DNA from: an uncultured bacterium
GTDB taxonomy: Bacteria > Bacteroidota > Bacteroidia > Bacteroidales > Bacteroidaceae
DNA: 64,000 nucleotides
NCBI GenBank assembly: GCA_905216025.1
Contig: CAJMSE010000004.1
Location: forward strand, 62,001-126,000
Direction of reading: 5' to 3'
How positions within the stretch are numbered: the first letter of the stretch is position 1; each line of letters opens with the position of its first letter. This document shows, piece by piece, positions 35,391 to 43,270 of this stretch. A program made the translations under genes and the position numbers. The notes beneath the pieces are model-generated. The model saw nothing but the letters and a program-made list of their open reading frames with translations, had not been told where the DNA came from and did no database searches.

Positions 35391-36865
35391 GAAGGACAAT
35401 GCTGACAATCGTCGCCATCCTCATGGCGGCCGTCGCCGCACAGGCGCAGAACAACGCAAAGGCCACGATAAAGGCGGCCGAAGTAGTGATAAAGAAATAC
35501 TCGCCGAAATATGTCGAGCCGATAACCGACGAGTTTTGCGAGAAGTTCAAGAAGAACCCCGAGGTCATGGTGGGCATCGCCGACGCCTACCTGTACAAGC
35601 AGCGCGACACACTCCGCGCCTACAAGTATCTGCGCCGCGCGCTTGAGGCCGACAGCAAGTATGCCCCTGCCTACCTGCTCGGCGGAGAGATAGAGGAGAG
35701 CGAGCGCGACACGGCAAAGGCCGTAGAGTGGTATAACCGTGGCATCACGGCTGCCCCGACTGACCCTGCCTGCTATCTGGCCTACGCCAAACTGATGAGC
35801 ATGAAGAACCCGACAGCAGCGCAGCAGAGGATAGAAGAGCTGCTCGCCCACGACCCCACGTTCCCCGTAGACCTCGAGCTGGCAAAGATGTATGAACGCG
35901 TTGCTGACAACATGACTGAAGACAACGAGGAACGCCGCCAAACATACAACAAGAGCATAGAATATTACGGCAAATGCGACCTGAACATAATACCGAAGAG
36001 CAAACTCTTGAGCTACTGCATCATGCTATACTCCAATAGTAAGGACTACGATAAGACCGTGGAGGTGGCAAGATTCGGTGTAGAGAAGTTCGCACCGGCC
36101 AACGCCGAGTTCAACCGCGTGGGAATGATGGCCAACTTCGGCCGCCAGAACTGGCAGGATGCCGTCAGTTTCGGAGAATCGCTGTTCAAAGCAGACAGCC
36201 TGATACCAAAGCTCGATGACTACTGGAACCTCAGCCGCGCCTATAAGAACATCAAGAAATATCCCGAGGCCATAGCCGTAGCCAACAACCTGATATCAAA
36301 CGACACCATCCCCGAAGAAAGCAAACTGATGGTTCACCAGCTGATAGCCCAATGCCATCAAGAAACCGGAAACTGGGACGGCGCCATGCAGGAATACAAC
36401 TACTACATGGGTAAACAACGTGAAAGCGGCAACCTTTCAGCCTACGACCTGAACGTTTTTGCCAGCATGTACATGAATCAGTCAGAAGAGTTGAACGGCG
36501 AGGACAAGATGCAGGCATACCGCAATGCCGATGCCGTATTTGCAGAGATGGCTGAGAAATTTCCCGACAGAATGGGCCTGGCCCTATACCAGCGCATAAG
36601 ACTCAACTGGCTTCTTGAGCAAGGAGACTACGACAAGGCTCTTGCCAAGCCGTTGGCAGAACAGCTCATCAGCGTCACAATGGCGAAAGGCGAACGTGGC
36701 GAGGCAGACAACGCACGCCTGCTCTTCTGCTACAAATATCTGTCGCAATACTACATCAACATCAAAAAGAGCGACAAGAAGACGGCAAAGCTATACTTCA
36801 TGAAGATTCTCGAGATTGAACCGGACAATGAGAACGCACAAAAGGCTGTGAATATTCTGAAGTAA
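35387..36865 (+). CDS. TPR-repeat periplasmic protein
   Basis: 492 aa with a signal peptide (ending AAVAAQAQ). It consists of tetratricopeptide-like helical repeats through its length (AYKYLRRALEADSKYAPAYL; TAKAVEWYNRGITAAPTDPA; YPEAIAVANNLISNDTIPEE; AKLYFMKILEIEPDNENAQK). TPR proteins act as assembly scaffolds. Its ATG overlaps the stop of the barrel gene by four bases. It ends the operon, and the next 337 bp are repeats. A role in assembling or supporting the barrel/OmpA-like complex is inferred from the coupling. Confidence 0.8.
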   Translation: MRRTMLTIVAILMAAVAAQAQNNAKATIKAAEVVIKKYSPKYVEPITDEFCEKFKKNPEVMVGIADAYLYKQRDTLRAYKYLRRALEADSKYAPAYLLGGEIEESERDTAKAVEWYNRGITAAPTDPACYLAYAKLMSMKNPTAAQQRIEELLAHDPTFPVDLELAKMYERVADNMTEDNEERRQTYNKSIEYYGKCDLNIIPKSKLLSYCIMLYSNSKDYDKTVEVARFGVEKFAPANAEFNRVGMMANFGRQNWQDAVSFGESLFKADSLIPKLDDYWNLSRAYKNIKKYPEAIAVANNLISNDTIPEESKLMVHQLIAQCHQETGNWDGAMQEYNYYMGKQRESGNLSAYDLNVFASMYMNQSEELNGEDKMQAYRNADAVFAEMAEKFPDRMGLALYQRIRLNWLLEQGDYDKALAKPLAEQLISVTMAKGERGEADNARLLFCYKYLSQYYINIKKSDKKTAKLYFMKILEIEPDNENAQKAVNILK

Positions 36866-36867
36866 GG

Positions 36868-37152
36868 AAAGCCCCTCCCGGCCTCCCCAGGAGCCCCTCC
36901 CGACCTCCCCAAAGGGGAGGAGAAAGGAAATGGAAAGGCTGGGAGATTTTGGGAGAACTGAGAATCATGGGAAATAATGGGAGCAATGGGACAATATAAT
37001 AAGGTGTCCCATTGCTCCCAATTTCTTTTTTACCGGTCGACGCCTCTTTCTCACAGGCTCCCATCCATCCATCATTCCCTTTTCTCCCATCTCTTCTCCT
37101 CCCCTTTGGTGAGGTCGGGAGGGGCTTCCTTTGAGGCTGGGAGAGGCTTTTT
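36868..37152. repeat. G-rich composite inverted-arm element (element 3)
   Basis: Two AAGCCCCTCCCGRCCTCCCC-type arms (36868-36925) are mirrored by two GGGGAGG/GGGAGGGGCTT-type arms (37096-37152). Between them lies TGGGA-rich low-complexity DNA, including a short inverted pair ATGGGA...TCCCAT (around 36983-37020). It fills the gap between the TPR gene and malQ and ends about 15 bp before the malQ -7 element. No gene is seen. Confidence 0.8.
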
Positions 37153-37166
37153 CAATAATAATTTTG

Positions 37167-37174
37167 TATATTTG
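37167..37174 (+). promoter_or_regulatory. -7 element of the malQ promoter
   Basis: TATATTTG fits TAnnTTTG, 29 bp upstream of the ATG at 37203. The -33 position falls at the edge of the G-rich repeat arm (GGCTTTTTC), so no clean TTTG is seen. Confidence 0.5.
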
Positions 37175-37202
37175 CAGTTCAAACAGCATAATCTGCAATC
37201 TT

Positions 37203-39965
37203 ATGAAACTGCTATTCAACATAGACTACCGCACCGCCGGCGGCGAAAGCCTCGCCCTGAACATCATTTCCGGCGGTGAGCAGGCTGTGGCTGAGAGCCA
37301 CGCCATGACCTCTGCCGACGGCTGCCGATGGACATGCACCATCGAGATGGAAGCCGGCAGTACGCCGTTCATCGACTATTTCTACTCCGTAAGCCGCGGC
37401 GGAGACACCCTGCGCGAAGAGTGGAGGGTGGAGCCGCACAGGCTCGAGTTCGCCCCGCGCGGCGGCATCACCTACACCGTATACGACCACTGGATAGACA
37501 TCCCCGAGGATGCACACCTCTACAGCTCGGCATTCACCGACTGCGTGGAGGCACGGCCGCGGGAGCTGAGCCCCGGAACGGAATATCCGGCAACGCTCCG
37601 GCTGAAGGTCCGCGCGCCTCAGCTGCGCCACGACGAGTGCCTCGCCATCGCCGGAGACTGCGACGCCCTCGGATGCTGGAACCCGGACAAGGCCGTCGTC
37701 ATGACAGAGCACGAGTGCCACGAGTGGGTGGCAAGCCTCGATACGACGACGCTCGGCGGAAGGGTTATCGAGTTTAAGTTCATCATATTCTCAAAAGCCG
37801 CTGACGGCAAGCCGCAACCGGATGAAAACGTGCCGGCCGGCGGCCGCAAGCTCACAGCATGGGAGGTCGGCGGCAACCGGCAGCTCGGCATCCCGGCGAT
37901 GCCCGCGGGCGAGGTCACCGTGCATGAACTGCCGCAGGCACACTTCGACCGCGCGCCGTGGAAAGGTGCGGGTACGGTGATACCAGTGTTCTCGCTGCGC
38001 TCCGAGGGCAGCTTCGGCGTCGGCGACTTCGGCGACCTTAAGCTGATGACCGACTGGGCCGACCGCACCGGGCAGCGCATCATACAGCTGCTGCCCGTCA
38101 ACGACAGCACGATAAACTACACGTGGGCCGACTCATACCCGTATAACAGCATCAGCATTTACGCCCTGCACCCGCAGTATGCCGACCTGCGGCAGCTGCC
38201 GCCGCTGAAGAGCAAGGCCCGCCGCACACACTTCGAGAAGCTGCGCCGCGAGCTGAACGCCCTGCCGCAGATTGACTACGAGCGCATGATAAACGCCAAG
38301 ATGGCCTATCTGCGCGAACTGTTCGCCCAGGAGGGCGCCGCCATGACGGCCACGCCGGAGTTCGGCGCGTTCTTCAAGGCCAACGAGGAATGGCTCGTGC
38401 CCTACGCCGCCTTCAGCCACTACCGCGACATGTACGGCACGGCCGAGTTCGGCCGCTGGCCCGACCACCGCTCGTTCACCGACGACGACCGCCGGACGAT
38501 GACCGACCCGCAGAGCAAAGGATACGCCGATGTGGCCTTCTGGTATTTCGTGCAGTACGTGCTCGACGCGCAGATGCGCGCAGCCCACGACTACGCCCGC
38601 AGCAAGCGGATAATACTGAAGGGCGACATACCGATAGGCATCTGCCGCGAGGGCGTGGAGGCATGGGTGGAGCCGCGCTACTTCAACATGAACGGACAGG
38701 CGGGAGCACCGCCCGACGCCTTCTCCGTGAACGGGCAGAACTGGGGCTTCCCCACATACAACTGGAACGAGATGCAGGCCGACGGCTGCCGCTGGTGGGT
38801 GCGCCGGTTCACGAAGATGGCACAGTACTTCGATGCCTACCGCATAGACCACGTGCTGGGCTTCTTCCGCATCTGGGAGATACCCATCGAATCGGTGCAC
38901 GGCCTGCTGGGACAGTTCAGCCCGGCCCTCGGCATGACGCCGGAAGAGATTGAACGCTACGGCCTGCACTTCGACGAGACGCTCTTCACCCGCCCCCTCA
39001 TCACCGACAGCATCATAAACCGCCTCTTCGGCAGCGACGCCGGCAACATCCGCCGCACGTTCCTCAACAGCCGCGACGGCTTCTTCTACGACCTGAAGCC
39101 GGAGTATGACACGCAGCGTAAGATTGCAGCCGCAATGAAGGAGCGCGCGGAGCAAGCCGGGGCGACGGCCGCACCGGCCGCCGACAGCCAGACGGCGGAG
39201 AAGCTGATGTCGCTCGCGAGCAACGTGCTCTTCGTGCGCGACCACCGCACCCCCGGCCTTTACCACCCGCGCATCGGCGCGCAGAACAATCCTATATACG
39301 AATACCTGAGCGACAGCGACCGTGAGGCCTTCAACCGGCTGTACAACGACTACTTCTACAGCCGCAACGACCGCTTCTGGTATGACGAGGCTATGAAGAA
39401 ACTGCCGCGGCTGACGCAGGCCACGCGCATGCTCGTGTGTGCCGAAGACCTCGGCATGGTGCCGGGCTGCGTGCCATGGGTGATGAACGGGCTGCGCATA
39501 CTGAGCCTCGAAATACAGTCGATGCCGAAGGAATACGGCATACGCTTCGGCCACCTCAGTCACAACCCCTACCGCTCGGTCTGCACCATCAGCACGCACG
39601 ACATGCCGACGCTGCGCCAGTGGTGGGACGAGGACGAGCAGCGCACGCAGGAATACTTCACCACAAAGCTGCACCGCAGCACCACCGCACCGCATCCGCT
39701 GCCGGGATGGCTGGCAAAGGAGATTGTGAGCCGCCACCTGACGAGCCCGTCGATGCTCTGCCTCCTCTCGCTGCAAGACTGGCTGTCCGTAAGCGAGCGC
39801 CTGCGCCTCGCCGACAAGGATGCCGAACGCATCAACATCCCGGCCAACCCGCGCCACTACTGGCGCTACCGCATGCACATCACGATAGAGCAGCTGATGA
39901 AAGAAAATGATTTCAATGAGGAAATAAAGACGATGATAAAGGACAGCGGAAGAAGGTTCTTTTAA
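37203..39965 (+). CDS. malQ: 4-alpha-glucanotransferase (GH77) with two starch-binding domains
   Basis: 920 aa, cytoplasmic. The start at 37203 (MKLLFNIDYRTAGGESLAL) matches the usual beginning; an earlier ATG would overlap the promoter. Two CBM20-type domains come first (about 1-110 and 125-235; GDCDALGCWNPDKAVVM is typical). The GH77 barrel follows from about 250 (FSLRSEGSFGVGDFGDL), with nucleophile Asp in YRIDHVLGFFR (near 548), acid/base Glu in CAEDLGMVP (near 746) and Asp in STHDMPTL (near 799). It rearranges maltodextrins during glycogen/starch metabolism. The layout is the usual Bacteroidetes form, longer than the E. coli enzyme because of the N-terminal domains. Confidence 0.95.
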   Translation: MKLLFNIDYRTAGGESLALNIISGGEQAVAESHAMTSADGCRWTCTIEMEAGSTPFIDYFYSVSRGGDTLREEWRVEPHRLEFAPRGGITYTVYDHWIDIPEDAHLYSSAFTDCVEARPRELSPGTEYPATLRLKVRAPQLRHDECLAIAGDCDALGCWNPDKAVVMTEHECHEWVASLDTTTLGGRVIEFKFIIFSKAADGKPQPDENVPAGGRKLTAWEVGGNRQLGIPAMPAGEVTVHELPQAHFDRAPWKGAGTVIPVFSLRSEGSFGVGDFGDLKLMTDWADRTGQRIIQLLPVNDSTINYTWADSYPYNSISIYALHPQYADLRQLPPLKSKARRTHFEKLRRELNALPQIDYERMINAKMAYLRELFAQEGAAMTATPEFGAFFKANEEWLVPYAAFSHYRDMYGTAEFGRWPDHRSFTDDDRRTMTDPQSKGYADVAFWYFVQYVLDAQMRAAHDYARSKRIILKGDIPIGICREGVEAWVEPRYFNMNGQAGAPPDAFSVNGQNWGFPTYNWNEMQADGCRWWVRRFTKMAQYFDAYRIDHVLGFFRIWEIPIESVHGLLGQFSPALGMTPEEIERYGLHFDETLFTRPLITDSIINRLFGSDAGNIRRTFLNSRDGFFYDLKPEYDTQRKIAAAMKERAEQAGATAAPAADSQTAEKLMSLASNVLFVRDHRTPGLYHPRIGAQNNPIYEYLSDSDREAFNRLYNDYFYSRNDRFWYDEAMKKLPRLTQATRMLVCAEDLGMVPGCVPWVMNGLRILSLEIQSMPKEYGIRFGHLSHNPYRSVCTISTHDMPTLRQWWDEDEQRTQEYFTTKLHRSTTAPHPLPGWLAKEIVSRHLTSPSMLCLLSLQDWLSVSERLRLADKDAERINIPANPRHYWRYRMHITIEQLMKENDFNEEIKTMIKDSGRRFF

Positions 39966-40155
39966 ATGAAGAATGAAGAGTGAAGAATGAAGAATTTGCT
40001 ACCGCGGTGGGAATAAATGAAGAATAATCTAAATGAAGAATGAAGAATTTGCTACCGCTATGAAATGAACATCGGACTTAACGGTGAACCATCAGTCGCG
40101 ATAAATAATCACCGCGGCAGCAAATTCTTCATTCTTCACTCTTCATTCTTCATTT
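39964..40155. repeat. 46-bp inverted-repeat element between malQ and fabI
   Basis: The arm at 39964-40009 (AAATGAAGAATGAAGAGTGA to CCGCGGTG) and the arm at 40110-40155 are reverse complements with one mismatch. A third partial copy lies at 40031-40060. The element begins at the malQ stop codon and ends 4 bp before the fabI stop codon, filling the gap between convergent genes. It has no open reading frame of note. It resembles a miniature mobile element and may also end transcription from both sides. Confidence 0.85.
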
Positions 40156-40159
40156 AATA

Positions 40160-41017
40160 TCACCCGTATATAATCTTTCCGTTCTCGTCCTCATACGGCG
40201 CGAGGTCCTTTGCATACTGGTTCATGGCGCGCAGGCTCATGCCCATAGAGGAGAAGCCGCCGTCGTGAAAGAGGTTCTGCATGGTCACCTTGCGGGTGAA
40301 GTCGGAGAACATCATCACGCAATAGTCGGCGCACTCCTCTGCCGAGGCGTTGCCGAGGGGAGACATCTTGTTGGCGAAGTCCATCAGGTTGTCCATGTCC
40401 TTGATGCCCTTGCCGGCCGTGGTGGGCGTGGGCGACTGCGAAATGGTGTTTATGCGGACGTTCTTCTCGCGGCCGTAGATATATCCGAAGCTGCGGGCGA
40501 TGCTCTCGAGCATGCTCTTGGCGTCGGCCATGTCGTTATATCCGAAGAAGGTGCGCTGCGAGGCGACGTATGTCAGGGCAACGACCGAGCCGTAATCGGC
40601 GATGGCATCCTGCTTCTTGGCCACCTGGAGCATCTTGTGGAACGATATCGCCGATATGTCGAGCGTCTTCTGCAGGTAGTTGTAGTCGAGATCGTCGTAT
40701 GTGCGGTGCTTGCGCACGTTGGGGCTCATGCCGATGGAGTGGAGCACGAAGTCTATCTTGCCGCCGAGCAGCTCTACCGACTGGGCGAACACCTTTTCGA
40801 GGTCTTCAACACTCGTGGCATCGGCCGGAATCACCGGCGCGTTCAGCTGCTTGCTCAGTTCGTCAAGCTCTCCCATGCGCAGAGCCATCGGGGTGTTGCT
40901 CAGCGTGATGGAGGCACCCTCCTCTACAGCTTTCACTGCCACTTTCCATGCTATGGATTCTGAATTGAGCGCGCCGAAGATTATACCGCGCTTACCTTTC
41001 AATAAATTGTGAGTCAT
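40160..41017 (-). CDS. fabI: Enoyl-[acyl-carrier-protein] reductase (NADH)
   Basis: 285 aa, cytoplasmic; it performs the last reduction in each fatty-acid elongation cycle. It has the FabI nucleotide-binding start (KGKRGIIFGALNSESIAWKV), LHSIGMSPN, and the catalytic pair in YNDMADAKSMLES (Tyr-x6-Lys). ISQSPTPTTAGKGI is the substrate-loop region. It is about 25 residues longer than E. coli FabI, with a C-terminal extension (LRAMNQYAKDLAPYEDENG) common in Bacteroidetes. It is monocistronic with its own promoter. Confidence 0.96.
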   Translation of the reverse strand: MTHNLLKGKRGIIFGALNSESIAWKVAVKAVEEGASITLSNTPMALRMGELDELSKQLNAPVIPADATSVEDLEKVFAQSVELLGGKIDFVLHSIGMSPNVRKHRTYDDLDYNYLQKTLDISAISFHKMLQVAKKQDAIADYGSVVALTYVASQRTFFGYNDMADAKSMLESIARSFGYIYGREKNVRINTISQSPTPTTAGKGIKDMDNLMDFANKMSPLGNASAEECADYCVMMFSDFTRKVTMQNLFHDGGFSSMGMSLRAMNQYAKDLAPYEDENGKIIYG

Positions 41018-41044
41018 CTTTTTATTCTTGTTTGTTTAGGCTGG

Positions 41045-41076
41045 CAAAAATAACACTTTTATGGAAAACAGGCAAA
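41045..41076 (-). promoter_or_regulatory. fabI promoter
   Basis: On the minus strand TTTG (41073-41076) and TATTTTTG (41045-41052) are 20 bp apart, a textbook Bacteroidetes -33/-7 pair, about 30 bp upstream of the fabI start. Confidence 0.75.
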
Positions 41077-41144
41077 TTCTTTGGATAAAAAGATGAATCC
41101 GCGGCCGATTACTTAGAATATATCAAGCCACCGGAAGCTCACCT

Positions 41145-41176
41145 GGAAGCCCCTCCCGACCTCCCCGAAGGGGAGG
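41145..41176. repeat. Single G-rich repeat arm
   Basis: GGAAGCCCCTCCCGACCTCC with a following CCCGAAGGGGAGG: one arm of the family seen at 36868, with its own short palindrome, standing alone between the fabI and ATPase promoters. Confidence 0.75.
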
Positions 41177-41199
41177 AGAAAGAGCGTCCGAGGATTTCC

Positions 41200-41283
41200 T
41201 TTGCCTATGTTTTAGAAGACTTTAGGCCATTATTTGCCTATGTTTTAGAAAGTTTACGGCCGTTTTTTGCCTATGTTTTAGAA
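41200..41283 (+). repeat. Three 33-bp-spaced direct repeats upstream of the ATPase gene
   Basis: TTTGCCTATGTTTTAGAA occurs exactly at 41200, 41233 and 41266. The spacers also resemble each other (ASTTTASGGCCRTT). The third copy contains the TTTG that would act as the -33 box for the ATPase gene. Confidence 0.9.
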
Positions 41284-41299
41284 ATTATAAGTATCTTTG
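41266..41299 (+). promoter_or_regulatory. Promoter of the AAA/DUF4143 ATPase gene
   Basis: TTTG (41266-41269) and TATCTTTG (41292-41299) are separated by 22 bp; the ATG is at 41323. The -33 box is the beginning of the third direct repeat, so a protein bound to the repeats could block or recruit polymerase. Confidence 0.6.
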
Positions 41300-41322
41300 C
41301 CGCTGAACAGCAAGCAATTAGC

Positions 41323-42678
41323 ATGATACAACGCAACATTATACGACAGCTGCGCCAATGGGCGCAAAAGAAGAACAGGAAGCCTCTCGTGATACGCGGA
41401 GCCCGCCAGGTGGGAAAGACCACGGCAGTAAATGATTTCTCAAAGGAATTCGACGGCTTCGTCATGCTGAACCTCGAGCGTGACGAAGACAGGCGCCTCT
41501 TCGCTGTTGCCGACACTCCACAGAAAGTGATGGAGATTGTGAGGCTCACCCGACTCGGCAGCATCACCTCCACTGAGAGCAAAAAAATACTGCTTTTCAT
41601 CGACGAGATACAGGCCGAGCCGAAAGCCATCGCCATGCTGCGCTATTTCTATGAAGACATGCCGGAACTGTTTGTCATCGCAGCGGGCTCACGCCTTCAG
41701 GAACTCTTCAAGTCGGGCGTGTCGTTCCCCGTGGGACGGGTGGAATATATGCAGATGCGGCCGTGCTTCTTCGACGAGTTTCTCGAAGGCACGGGGCAGG
41801 CTGGACTACGTGAGATGGTGATATCGGCAGACATCGACCCGCTGCTGCACGACAACCTCAGCAGGCTGTATCACCGCTATGCCCTCGTCGGCGGCATGCC
41901 CGAGGTGATAAGCCTGTACTCCGAGGCACAAGACGTGGCCTCGCTGTCGCCGCTATACCGCGGACTGCTCCAAAGCTACAATGAAGACGTCGAGAAATAT
42001 GCAGCATCACAGCAACAGACCGCCGTGCTCAGGCATCTGCTGCGCAACGGATGGAGCTATGCCGGACAGACGATATCCTTCAGCCGTTTCGGCGGCAGCT
42101 CATACACTTCCATGGCCGTGCACCAGGCTTTTGAACTCCTCGAAAAGGCATTCATCGTGTCGCTCGACTATCCGGCAACATCGGTCAAGGCCCCTGTGCA
42201 ACAGGTCTTCACGCGCTCCCCTAAACTCGTATGGTTCGACACCGGACTGGTGAACTTCTCTGCCGGCATACAGGTGGAATATCTCACGAACAGCTCTCTC
42301 GCCGATGTATGGCGGGGGCACGCCGCCGAACAGATTGTCGGGCAAGAGCTGTGGCAGCCGCTCGACAGGTGCTACGCCGACGGGCAGTCGTTCTGGGTGA
42401 GAGACAAGAAAGGCTCAAACGCCGAAGTGGATTTCATCTTTCAAATCGGCGGAAAGGTCATACCGGTGGAAGTAAAGAGTGGAGCTAACGCTCATCTGCG
42501 GTCGTTGCAGTCGTATATGAGCACAGAGGGGGCACCGGACGTTGCAGTGCGGGTATGGCCCGGTCCGTTCAGCATTGACGAGGTGAAGTCCGTCGGCAGG
42601 CCGGCAGTCTTCCGTCTCATCAATCTTCCTTTCTATTTAGTAGGACAAATAGACCGTATCTTACAGAAACATATATGA
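41323..42678 (+). CDS. AAA ATPase with C-terminal DUF4143
   Basis: 451 aa. Walker A is in GARQVGKTTAV, Walker B in KKILLFIDEIQ, and the AAA sensor region is FVIAAGSRLQELF. The C-terminal half has the DUF4143 pattern (LVWFDTGLVNF; RGHAAEQIVGQEL) and a nuclease-like core KGSNAEVDFIFQIGGKVIPVEVKSG (D, E-x-K), as in the restriction-endonuclease fold. Such genes are abundant in Bacteroidetes and anaerobes, and their role is not settled. It is a single gene between repeat blocks and a candidate partner for them, though nothing proves it. Confidence 0.88.
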   Translation: MIQRNIIRQLRQWAQKKNRKPLVIRGARQVGKTTAVNDFSKEFDGFVMLNLERDEDRRLFAVADTPQKVMEIVRLTRLGSITSTESKKILLFIDEIQAEPKAIAMLRYFYEDMPELFVIAAGSRLQELFKSGVSFPVGRVEYMQMRPCFFDEFLEGTGQAGLREMVISADIDPLLHDNLSRLYHRYALVGGMPEVISLYSEAQDVASLSPLYRGLLQSYNEDVEKYAASQQQTAVLRHLLRNGWSYAGQTISFSRFGGSSYTSMAVHQAFELLEKAFIVSLDYPATSVKAPVQQVFTRSPKLVWFDTGLVNFSAGIQVEYLTNSSLADVWRGHAAEQIVGQELWQPLDRCYADGQSFWVRDKKGSNAEVDFIFQIGGKVIPVEVKSGANAHLRSLQSYMSTEGAPDVAVRVWPGPFSIDEVKSVGRPAVFRLINLPFYLVGQIDRILQKHI

Positions 42679-42685
42679 AAACAAA

Positions 42686-43008
42686 GTCTCCCGGCCTCAA
42701 AGGAAATCCCTCCCAGCCTCCCCAAAGGGGAGGAGAAGGGTTATGAAGGGAAGAGGAGAGGCGTCTTCCAAACACGCCAAAGCACACTTTCCGGATTGTT
42801 ATCTGCCGCGCGTAACGATGTTACGTGTGGCACATCGCGATGTTACGCGTGGCGCGTCGCAGTGTTACGCGTGACGCGTAACATCGTTACACGCGGCACG
42901 TAACAATCCAAGGAGCCCCCGGAAGAGGAGCTACCCTTTTTCCCGCGTCGCTTCTCTCCTCCCCTTTAGGGAGGCCGGGAGGGGCTTCCAAGGGCTCTCG
43001 GAGTGGCT
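42686..43008. repeat. G-rich composite element (element 4) enclosing a 22-bp array
   Basis: The left arms (CCCGGCCTC and CCCTCCCAGCCTCCCCAAAG, 42686-42733) are mirrored by right arms (CTCCCCTTTAGGGAGGCCGG, GAGGGGCTT, then a weaker copy to 43008). The core contains array B at 42812-42905. It fills the gap after the ATPase gene. No gene is seen in 42679-43010. Confidence 0.7.
42812..42905. repeat. 22-bp period palindromic array (array B)
   Basis: GTTAC recurs at 42820, 42842, 42864 and 42886, 22 bp apart. The best unit, GTTACGCGTGACGCGTAAC, is a perfect 19-bp palindrome, joined to the next by 3 bp. It is the same unit family as the array at 7731, 35 kb away. Confidence 0.88.
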
Positions 43009-43020
43009 TGCTATCAAAAA

Positions 43021-43043
43021 GGGAGAGCCTTGCAGACTCTCCC
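43021..43043 (-). terminator. Hairpin terminator after the 54-aa gene
   Basis: GGGAGAG (43021-43027) pairs with CTCTCCC (43037-43043). On the minus strand the stem is followed by TTTTTGATAG and preceded by AAAAGGG, so it could work in both directions. Confidence 0.8.
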
Positions 43044-43070
43044 TTTTGTTTATAAATGCAATTGAAGTGA

Positions 43071-43235
43071 TTACTCCTCGTCTTCGGCCCAAAGGTCGAA
43101 ACTGTGTGAGCCGCCATGGTTTTTTCCCATGTCTGTATCTACTTCCGTGTCCTTAACTCCTATCTCTGACGCAGCCATCATCGGCTGCAACTCCATTTCC
43201 ACGATTACCGCTTCCGGTTTGATATATCTTTTCAT
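43071..43235 (-). CDS. 54-aa conserved-looking small peptide
   Basis: MKRYIKPEAVIVEMELQPMM begins a 54-residue frame ending LWAEDEE. It has a basic start, Met/Glu-rich middle, a Gly/His/Ser stretch and an acidic tail, and no membrane segment. Small proteins beginning M-K-[RK]-Y-I-K-P and ending in acidic LW-D/E residues are common in Prevotella-like genomes, with no known role. It begins 35 bp after the stop of the 733-aa secreted protein gene and ends at a clear hairpin terminator, so it is the last gene of that transcript. Confidence 0.75.
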   Translation of the reverse strand: MKRYIKPEAVIVEMELQPMMAASEIGVKDTEVDTDMGKNHGGSHSFDLWAEDEE

Positions 43236-43270
43236 CTTATTTACTTGTTATATGTTATACTTCTGATTAT

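Noticed and set aside
37131..37202. Upstream in-frame start for malQ
   Set aside because: It would translate the -7 element and repeat edge, and the family N-terminus starts at 37203.
41323..42678. Anti-phage defence gene
   Set aside because: The AAA plus DUF4143 layout with a nuclease-like core is tempting, but it stands alone, the family is very common in anaerobes, and no partner defence gene is present.
42887..43117. 76-codon minus-strand frame over the G-rich element and terminator
   Set aside because: It reads through repeat DNA and the terminator hairpin, in a different frame from the well-formed 54-aa gene on the same strand.
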